A DNA stretch of 8,006 nucleotides from an uncultured Selenomonas sp. (GTDB lineage Bacteria; Bacillota; Negativicutes; Selenomonadales; Selenomonadaceae): contig CALYVJ010000063.1 of the NCBI GenBank assembly GCA_945494195.1, positions 1-8,006 on the forward strand, given 5' to 3'. The notes under the pieces are model-generated. The model was not told the DNA's origin and did not search any database. It saw only the letters and a program-made list of their open reading frames with translations. Shown one piece after another: positions 1 through 4,764 of the stretch (within the stretch, counting starts at the first letter, position 1; the number at the start of each line of letters is the position of its first letter). The translations under genes and the position numbers were made by a program.

Positions 1-168
1 GATCGTTTGATGGATGCCTATGATAAACAGTATCCGAAGTATGGTTTTGCGCAGCATAAAGGATATGGTACCGCGCAGCACCTTGAGGCGTTGAAAAAAT
101 ACGGACCATGCCCGATTCATCGTATGTCCTTCGAACCAATCCGCTCGCTGGTCAATGGTAGGGAGTAA
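1..168 (+). CDS. rnhB: RNase HII, C-terminal end (partial, 5' end outside window)
   Basis: Frame 1 is open from the first base to TAA at 166-168 and gives the last 55 residues of ribonuclease HII. This enzyme cleaves the RNA strand of RNA/DNA hybrids and starts removal of single ribonucleotides misincorporated into DNA. The visible part carries the family's C-terminal signature: [11 protein letters not shown], then [15 protein letters not shown] and the SFEPIR stretch. The catalytic acidic residues lie mostly upstream and cannot be checked. The next gene starts about 35 bp downstream with no terminator between, so the two are probably co-transcribed. The pairing of rnhB with yraN two or three genes away is a common arrangement in bacteria. 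Confidence 0.93.
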   Translation, partial: DRLMDAYDKQYPKYGFAQHKGYGTAQHLEALKKYGPCPIHRMSFEPIRSLVNGRE

Positions 169-203
169 AAAATTCAGTCTATGGATAAAGGTGTGTGAAA
201 GCG

Positions 204-2234
204 ATGCCAATGGAAACGTCTATGAATATAGGAATCCGCCCCGTCGACCGCCCTCAGTCTACCGGCAGTACCGAAGGCGTTTCTCGCCGCGAAGATGGAG
301 GCGGCTCGTCAGCTGCGTTTAGTCCGAAAACGAATGTGTCGATAAAAAATGCTGTGGATGATATGGCAGGGCTGTTGTCGAAAATTGCCAGCAATCAGAC
401 CGAGGCTGTTGATAAGATGCCGGAGGATTTACAAAAAGTCATTCAAAATGTCTTGAAACAGGCCTTTTCGTTGGAGGAAACCATGGGGCAAGGGTTGGGG
501 AGTACTCTTGAAAGTCAACGGTTTTCTATGGACCAATTGTCAGCGCTTTCTCGGATGCTTTCGCAGCTGGGGAATATGGCAGAGAAGGGAATGCCGATTG
601 AGGTCAGTGATGAGTTGCGGGCGTTGCTGACAAATTTAAAGGCAATGGTGTCAGCTGAAAGTGGTTCGTCGCTGGAACCCGTGCTTTTGACAAAGGCTGC
701 TTTTGAACTGCTCGACAATAAAAGTTTTTCGGAATTGCCCAAGGAAGTTCAGGAACTCTTGTTAGTGCTACAGCCACAAGGGCAGACCGTGGCAATGAAT
801 CCTGGCGGGGAAAGTTCGCTGGCGTTTTTGAAGCAATTGGTTCAGTACTTTATGCCACGGCCGGCTGCTGAGAGCGGGCAGGCACAACAAAACCAGCAAA
901 TGCCGCAGCCGCAAACACAGCAGGGTGCGAACGGTCAGTCTGGACAGAATAGAGCATTGCCAGGGCAGCAGACTGCTGGGCAGGAAACTGTGGGACAGAA
1001 AAATGCGGCAGCACAGACGCAAAATGCGGCGTTGACAAGTCAAAATTTGACTAGTCAACAAGCGGGAAGACAAATGGAAAATAATCCTGCTGTGCTGCAA
1101 AATCAGCAGCTCCCGCAGGGGCAAAGCAGTTCATCCAGCCCGCAAGGACAGGCGGGGCAGCCTGGACAGACGGGGACGCAGGGACAGTCGGCGCAGTCCA
1201 GTGCCCAGCAGGCGGGCTTTTCGCAGGGCCAGCCGCCAGCCCAGACGGGCGGCCAACCGGCACAAACGGGGCAGTCGGCGGGAAATATGCTGTCGGGGCA
1301 AAACACCAGCGGAACCTTGCCTGGCCAAACGGGGCAAAATTCAGGGGCAGCAGAGCAGAATTCGACGTTTGCGAATCGAAATGGAGAAAAACCACCGGGC
1401 AGGATGCCCGGCCCGCAGGAGAATCCGGCAGCGGCACAAAAAAATGCAGGGAACTTTCAGCAGGCAGCGATGCAGCAGGCGAAGTCGCAGCTCATGAGCC
1501 AGACCATGGAAAATACACAGCAGGCCATGAATACGATGAAGGACTTGGCACAGCTGTTGATGAAGAATACGGAAATGAGTCAGCGCGATATGGTGCTGTT
1601 ACAGAATTTTGTTAATGGCAAAAATGGTACGCTTAGTGAACAGGATGCGAAACAATTGCAACAGCTCATACGGCTCTGTCAGCAGAATGTGCCGGCGACA
1701 GTCCAGCAGGCCGCTTATCAGCAGGATATTCCGGATTTACCGCGGTTGTGGGCGTTTATGCAGCTTTGCGATATGACGATAGCTAAGCGCATGACTGCGC
1801 GGCAGCTAAAAAAAGCCGGCAAGGATGTGGCGACCTTTGTCCTTTCAATGCGCAATTCCATGGAAGGCGGAAATTCTGCGGTACAGGGGCAGCGATCGCT
1901 TAATTTTATGCTCCCTATGTATATGGGAGACGATAGTACCTATCCTTCTTATATTCATGTCTATGATGAAAAACAGCCAGACCCAGAGACAGGGGAGCTG
2001 AAGAAGGAAACGTGGCTGCGACTCTGTGTCCTTACGGATAACATTGGAGCCGTGGAGATTATCTGTCGCGTTTATCAGGAAAATCAGCTGGATATGCGTG
2101 TGTTTTTTTCGAATCAGGAATCGGCGGAACTCTTCCGTCAGCAGGCAAAGACGCTTCGCGATTCGTTGAAGGATTCTGCCTTAAAACTCAATGATTTCAA
2201 AATTGGGGCGGCTGGCGAACGACGCTTTATGTAA
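204..2234 (+). CDS. Large Gln-rich protein with FliK-like (flagellar hook-length control) C-terminal domain
   Basis: This gene encodes about 676 residues in three visible parts. Residues ~40-220 are helix-rich and hydrophilic. Residues ~222-437 are a low-complexity linker dominated by Gln, Gly, Ala, Ser and Pro; a hand tally gives about 53 Gln in 220 residues. Residues ~438-676 are folded-looking. Within the last part, the stretch from W604 (WLRLCVL, then IGAVEI, MRVFF, ELFRQQAKTLRDSL and LKLNDFKIG) follows the pattern of the FliK C-terminal Flg_hook domain: alternating beta strands, an LG/IG turn, then an amphipathic helix and a final strand. There is no signal peptide or membrane segment. 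In FliK this architecture measures hook length and triggers the export switch by touching the FlhB C-terminal domain, and the next gene encodes an FlhB-C-like protein. I chose ATG 204 because AAAGGTG (187-193) sits 10 nt before it. GTG 195 is only 3 nt from AAAGG, and ATG 210 or 222 remain possible. The FliK-like assignment is inference from pattern. The position after rnhB matches that of ylqG in Bacillus subtilis. Confidence 0.72.
   Translation: MPMETSMNIGIRPVDRPQSTGSTEGVSRREDGGGSSAAFSPKTNVSIKNAVDDMAGLLSKIASNQTEAVDKMPEDLQKVIQNVLKQAFSLEETMGQGLGSTLESQRFSMDQLSALSRMLSQLGNMAEKGMPIEVSDELRALLTNLKAMVSAESGSSLEPVLLTKAAFELLDNKSFSELPKEVQELLLVLQPQGQTVAMNPGGESSLAFLKQLVQYFMPRPAAESGQAQQNQQMPQPQTQQGANGQSGQNRALPGQQTAGQETVGQKNAAAQTQNAALTSQNLTSQQAGRQMENNPAVLQNQQLPQGQSSSSSPQGQAGQPGQTGTQGQSAQSSAQQAGFSQGQPPAQTGGQPAQTGQSAGNMLSGQNTSGTLPGQTGQNSGAAEQNSTFANRNGEKPPGRMPGPQENPAAAQKNAGNFQQAAMQQAKSQLMSQTMENTQQAMNTMKDLAQLLMKNTEMSQRDMVLLQNFVNGKNGTLSEQDAKQLQQLIRLCQQNVPATVQQAAYQQDIPDLPRLWAFMQLCDMTIAKRMTARQLKKAGKDVATFVLSMRNSMEGGNSAVQGQRSLNFMLPMYMGDDSTYPSYIHVYDEKQPDPETGELKKETWLRLCVLTDNIGAVEIICRVYQENQLDMRVFFSNQESAELFRQQAKTLRDSLKDSALKLNDFKIGAAGERRFM
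870..1514 (+). repeat. Low-complexity Gln/Gly/Pro-rich coding tract
   Basis: This is the in-frame stretch of the FliK-like gene that encodes the disordered linker. GGG-CAG, GGA-CAG, CAG-CAG and CAA-ACG type codon pairs recur, giving GQxGQ, GQPGQTG and PAQTGQ-like peptide units of irregular period. It is not an exact tandem repeat. It is compositionally distinct and a likely site of length variation between strains. Confidence 0.75.
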
Positions 2235-2249
2235 AACGATACAAAACAA

Positions 2250-2268
2250 TGTTCTTGACGAAAGAACA
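2250..2268. promoter_or_regulatory. Perfect 7-bp inverted repeat overlapping a -35 box (possible operator)
   Basis: TGTTCTT (2250-2256) and AAGAACA (2262-2268) are exact reverse complements separated by GACGA. The left arm and spacer contain the TTGACG -35 hexamer (2255-2260), so a dimeric regulator bound here would cover the -35 element. There is no T-run after it on the + strand, which argues against a terminator for the upstream gene. It does not match the LexA, Fur, PerR, Rex or CIRCE patterns that I know. Regulator unknown. Confidence 0.45.
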
Positions 2269-2283
2269 ATAGCAACATATAAT
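2255..2283 (+). promoter_or_regulatory. Near-consensus sigma-A promoter for the flhB-like gene, yraN and yifB
   Basis: TTGACG (2255-2260) and a perfect TATAAT (2278-2283) are separated by exactly 17 bp, and the expected transcription start is near 2290. The first start codon downstream is at 2321. The promoter lies in the 86-bp gap after the FliK-like gene, so the following three closely spaced genes can be expressed independently of rnhB. Confidence 0.82.
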
Positions 2284-2320
2284 GATACTGTGAAGGACCA
2301 CTCAGGCAGGTGATAAGGAT

Positions 2321-2653
2321 ATGAAGGAGCGCCATAAGTTACAGGAAGAACCGGAGACAGATCCCAATGTACCCCAAAAAGCGGTTGCGCTAAAGTATGA
2401 TTTGGAGCGGGATGCCGCACCAAGGGTAGTAGCCAAAGGACGGGGGCATGTGGCCGAAAATATCCTGGCGGCAGCACAAGCGAATACGATTCCCGTCTAT
2501 CAGAACAAAACATTGGTCAACATGCTGATGGCGCTTGATATCGATCGGGAAATCCCGCCGGAGCTGTATCGCACTATTGCTGAGGTAATGGCTTATGTTT
2601 ATCGTATTGATAAGAAGGCTAAGCCGAAAACAAAGCCTGAGGCCCATCGCTGA
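2321..2653 (+). CDS. Small soluble FlhB C-terminal-domain-like protein (YlqH/FlhX type)
   Basis: This is a 110-residue protein matching only the cytoplasmic C-terminal domain of the flagellar/type III export switch protein FlhB. The matching segments are AVALKYD (21-27), PRVVAKGRG (34-42), IPVYQNKTL (57-65), DREIPPELYRTIAEVMAYVYRID (75-97) and a Lys-rich tail. Full-length FlhB has four membrane helices before this domain; none are present here. The self-cleavage motif NPTH that normally precedes the conserved AVALKY is NVPQ here (16-19), so autocleavage between Asn and Pro is not expected. Stand-alone proteins of this kind include YlqH of Bacillus and HP1575 (FlhX) of Helicobacter pylori; the latter is reported able to substitute for the FlhB C-terminal domain. 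AGGTGAT (2308-2314) precedes the ATG by 6 nt. The gene sits directly after a FliK-like gene, suggesting the two products may interact (inference). yraN follows 23 bp later. Confidence 0.85.
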   Translation: MKERHKLQEEPETDPNVPQKAVALKYDLERDAAPRVVAKGRGHVAENILAAAQANTIPVYQNKTLVNMLMALDIDREIPPELYRTIAEVMAYVYRIDKKAKPKTKPEAHR

Positions 2654-2676
2654 TCGGATAGGATGAGAGGTGCGGT

Positions 2677-3039
2677 ATGGATAACAAAGTTCTTGGAAAT
2701 AAGGGAGAGCAGGCAGCGGCAACTTATCTGACCAAGCATGGCTACCAGATTTGTGCGCGAAATTTTCGTGTCCCCGTTGGTGAGATCGATATCATTGCGG
2801 AGCATGACGATGTGCTTGCGTTCGTAGAAGTAAAGACTCGCAGAGGTTTACGGTGTGGTTTTCCCGCTCAGGCGGTTACCTATTATAAACAACAAAAGAT
2901 TATCCAGGCTGCGCGCTGGTATTTGCGGCAGAGACACCTAGAGGACAGGTGTCTCTGCCGTTTTGATGTTATAGAGGTTTATGTACATAGGGGCGATAAG
3001 TGGGAAATTCGTCATATTCCAGGGGCGTTCGAGACCTAA
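2677..3039 (+). CDS. yraN: UPF0102 (YraN) family protein with restriction-endonuclease-like fold
   Basis: At 120 residues this is the usual length for the family. The N-terminal GNKGEQAAATYL (7-18) and GYQICARNFR (22-31) are followed by GEIDII (35-40) and FVEVKTR (49-55). The E36, D38, E51 and K53 pattern is the PD-(D/E)XK nuclease-like active site conserved in the family, and RFDVIEV (95-101) is the other conserved block. The molecular role is not firmly established; a link to DNA processing or recombination is inferred from the fold and from its usual neighbours rnhB and yifB, both present here. A Shine-Dalgarno AGAGGTG (2666-2672) supports ATG 2677. The gap of only 14 bp to the next gene suggests translational or at least transcriptional coupling. 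Confidence 0.93.
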   Translation: MDNKVLGNKGEQAAATYLTKHGYQICARNFRVPVGEIDIIAEHDDVLAFVEVKTRRGLRCGFPAQAVTYYKQQKIIQAARWYLRQRHLEDRCLCRFDVIEVYVHRGDKWEIRHIPGAFET

Positions 3040-3040
3040 T

Positions 3041-3046
3041 AGGAGG
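3041..3046 (+). promoter_or_regulatory. Shine-Dalgarno deciding the yifB start
   Basis: AGGAGG lies 7 nt before ATG 3054. It selects that codon over the in-frame GTG at 3000, which would overlap the end of yraN and has no ribosome binding site. Confidence 0.9.
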
Positions 3047-3053
3047 ATCGCGT

Positions 3054-4583
3054 ATGTTTGCAAGGACTTATGGAGCGACAACATTTGGGGTTGATGGCCT
3101 GATTATCGATGTAGAGGTGGATTCAGCGGCAGGATTGCCTGGCTTTAATATTGTTGGATTGCCTGATGCTTCGGTAAAGGAATCCAAGGAGCGTGTGCGG
3201 ACGGCCATTCGCAATAGTGGTATTCGCTTGCGGCAAGAGAATGTGACAATCAATCTGGCACCGGCAGATATCCGTAAAGATGGATCGGGGTTGGATCTTC
3301 CCATTGCCGTGGGACTGTTGGCAGCTTACGGGGTGCTTCCTCAAGCTGGGCTGAAACAGAGTTTGTTTGTAGCCGAACTTTCCCTTGAGGGAGAATGCCG
3401 CGGCGTTCATGGAATTCTGCCGATGGCGATTAAAGCAAGAGAAAGTGGCATAACGGACCTCTTTGTAGCAAAGGATAATGCCAATGAGGCTTTGTTGGTT
3501 GATGGGGTTCGTGTCTATGCGTTAGCTAATTTGCAGCAGCTGGTGCAGTTCCTGAATGGAAGCGAAGCTATGGAACCGGCGCAGGCTGTTGCAGTGACAC
3601 AAAAGCAAGTTGAGGTGCCTGGCGATGATTTTGCTGATGTTCAGGGGCAGTATCAGGCAAAACGAGCACTCGAGATTGCTGCGGCCGGTGGTCATAATGT
3701 TTTGATGGTTGGCGTGCCAGGGGCTGGCAAGACGATGCTGGCCCGCCGTGTCAGCACGATACTGCCGGCTTTGTCGAAAGAAGAAGCGTTAGAAGTTACG
3801 AAAATCTACAGCATCGCTGGACTGCTGCCGCATAATGGTGGTCTCATAACCCAAAGACCCTATCGAAGTCCGCATCATACCGCTTCCATGACGGCAATGG
3901 TAGGTGGAGGCAGTATTCCGCGGCCTGGGGAAGTGACCCTCGCGCATCATGGCGTGCTGTTTTTGGATGAGCTGCCAGAATTTAGCAAAAAAACTCTGGA
4001 AGTTTTACGGGAACCGATTGAAGATCAGAAAATAACGGTGGCTCGTATTCATGCGACGATTACTTATCCGGCTTCGTTTATCCTTTTGACCAGCTTGAAT
4101 CCCTGTCCCTGTGGATTTAGAGGGGATCCGGATCATGACTGTTCGTGTACACCGGCTGAGATCAAGCGTTATATGCGCCGGATTTCGGGGCCTTTGCTTG
4201 ACCGTATCGATATCCATATTCGGGTACAACGAGTAAAATATGACGAACTATCCTCGAAAAAGAAGGCGGAATCCTCTGCGGTGATTCGTGCGCGTGTCGA
4301 AAATGCTCGCCAAATTCAACGGCAAAGACTTAAACCGTATGGATTATTTTGCAATGCCCAGATGACACATGCCATTATCCGTAAAGAGTGCCCTCTCGTG
4401 CCGGAGGCACAGCAATTGTTGAAGCAGGCATTTTTGCGATTGACGTTGTCAGCCCGTTCCTATGACCGGATTATCAAAGTGGCTAGAACGATTGCCGATT
4501 TAGCCGGTGATAAGGAGATAGGAGCGTCGCATATCGCAGAAGCAATTCAGCTTAGAAATGATCTTGGTCTTGTAGGGGATTAG
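3054..4583 (+). CDS. comM: YifB/ComM family Mg-chelatase-like AAA+ ATPase
   Basis: At 509 residues this is full length for the family. The N-terminal domain (about 1-170) has the S5/Lon-protease-like pattern with GLPGFNIVGLPD (27-38), ESKERVR (43-49), NLAPAD (67-72) and GLDLPIAVG (79-87). The AAA+ part shows Walker A GVPGAGKT (220-227), the RSPHHTAS segment (271-278) and Walker B VLFLDE (301-306). Four cysteines at 351, 353, 363 and 365 follow in the conserved NPCPCG region, with DRIDI at 383-387, and the C-terminal lid contains LSARSYDRIIKVARTIADL. Members known as ComM are hexameric helicases that extend branch migration of incoming single-stranded DNA during natural transformation and also affect recombination generally. 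The start at 3054 is fixed by AGGAGG and by alignment of MFARTYG to family N termini. It is last in the unit starting at the 2255 promoter. No T-tailed terminator follows it. Confidence 0.95.
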   Translation: MFARTYGATTFGVDGLIIDVEVDSAAGLPGFNIVGLPDASVKESKERVRTAIRNSGIRLRQENVTINLAPADIRKDGSGLDLPIAVGLLAAYGVLPQAGLKQSLFVAELSLEGECRGVHGILPMAIKARESGITDLFVAKDNANEALLVDGVRVYALANLQQLVQFLNGSEAMEPAQAVAVTQKQVEVPGDDFADVQGQYQAKRALEIAAAGGHNVLMVGVPGAGKTMLARRVSTILPALSKEEALEVTKIYSIAGLLPHNGGLITQRPYRSPHHTASMTAMVGGGSIPRPGEVTLAHHGVLFLDELPEFSKKTLEVLREPIEDQKITVARIHATITYPASFILLTSLNPCPCGFRGDPDHDCSCTPAEIKRYMRRISGPLLDRIDIHIRVQRVKYDELSSKKKAESSAVIRARVENARQIQRQRLKPYGLFCNAQMTHAIIRKECPLVPEAQQLLKQAFLRLTLSARSYDRIIKVARTIADLAGDKEIGASHIAEAIQLRNDLGLVGD

Positions 4584-4586
4584 GCC

Positions 4587-4620
4587 TTTGGCTGTCGACA
4601 AAATCTGAACAACGGCGTTA
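4587..4620 (+). repeat. First copy of a hairpin-plus-14-mer repeat unit
   Basis: TTTGGC TGTC GACAAA (4587-4602 region) forms an imperfect stem with one mismatch. It is followed closely by GAACAACGGCGTTA (4607-4620), a 14-mer found again 82 bp downstream. The 14-mer holds the near-palindrome AACG-G-CGTT. The unit sits immediately after the yifB stop codon. Its function is unknown; it may be a small intergenic repeat family. Confidence 0.55.
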
Positions 4621-4626
4621 GAACTC

Positions 4627-4642
4627 GGAAGAAGATGCTTCC
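4627..4642. repeat. Small inverted repeat between the two unit copies
   Basis: GGAAG (4627-4631) and CTTCC (4638-4642) are complementary around a 6-nt loop. GCGTT (4615-4619 region) and AACGC (4654-4658) could extend an outer stem. The 4584-4752 gap therefore has several nested pairing possibilities and could be a structured RNA or repeat element. I see no coding sequence in it. Confidence 0.35.
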
Positions 4643-4668
4643 TTCCTCGTTGAAACGCTAAGCGGAAG

Positions 4669-4702
4669 TTTTGCCTGTGGCAAAAATAGAACAACGGCGT
4701 TA
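4669..4702 (+). repeat. Second copy of the hairpin-plus-14-mer repeat unit
   Basis: TTTTGCC TGT GGCAAAA (4669-4685) is a perfect 7-bp inverted repeat with a 3-nt loop. It is followed by GAACAACGGCGTTA (4689-4702), identical to 4607-4620. The hairpin in the first copy has the same shape with a mismatch, so the whole unit of about 34 bp, not only the 14-mer, appears duplicated. Confidence 0.6.
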
Positions 4703-4706
4703 TAAT
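4678..4706 (+). promoter_or_regulatory. Candidate priA promoter inside the second repeat copy
   Basis: TATAAT (4701-4706) starts in the final bases of the second repeat copy. A weak -35 match TGGCAA (4678-4683) lies 17 bp upstream. The perfect -10 and position about 60 bp before priA fit a promoter, but the -35 is only a 3 of 6 match, and no extended -10 is present. Confidence 0.35.
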
Positions 4707-4750
4707 AAAAAGCACTAAATGATAGAACGGATGAAGGATTTTTATATTTT

Positions 4751-4758
4751 GGATGGTG
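4751..4758 (+). promoter_or_regulatory. Ribosome binding sequence favouring ATG 4765 for priA
   Basis: GGATGGTG ends 6 nt before ATG 4765. The same octamer occurs 5 nt before the gatC ATG (7300-7307), where it is the only plausible Shine-Dalgarno. It includes the alternative priA start ATG 4753, which itself lacks a well-spaced site: AAGGA at 4734-4738 is 14 nt away. Confidence 0.5.
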
Positions 4759-4764
4759 CAGAAG

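Noticed and set aside
163..200. Possible sigma-28 (flagellar) promoter before the FliK-like gene, TAAA ... GGATAA.
   Set aside because: TAAA at 166-169 and the GGATAA-containing segment at 181-188 are only 11 nt apart instead of about 15, and the -10 matches only 5 of 8 positions. Read-through from rnhB is a simpler source of transcription.
768..1437. Several minus-strand open frames opposite the Gln-rich linker.
   Set aside because: They are antisense readings of repeated Gln and Gly codons, which rarely produce stops. They show Leu/Pro/Cys-rich low-complexity translations with no ribosome binding site logic or known domain.
3000..3053. GTG at 3000 as the start of yifB.
   Set aside because: It would overlap the 3' end of yraN, has no ribosome binding site, and adds 18 residues not seen at ComM/YifB N termini. 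AGGAGG places the start at ATG 3054.
4669..4685. TTTTGCC-TGT-GGCAAAA hairpin as a terminator for yifB.
   Set aside because: The stem has only three GC pairs, there is no T-run after it on either strand in the right position, and it is better explained as part of the duplicated unit.
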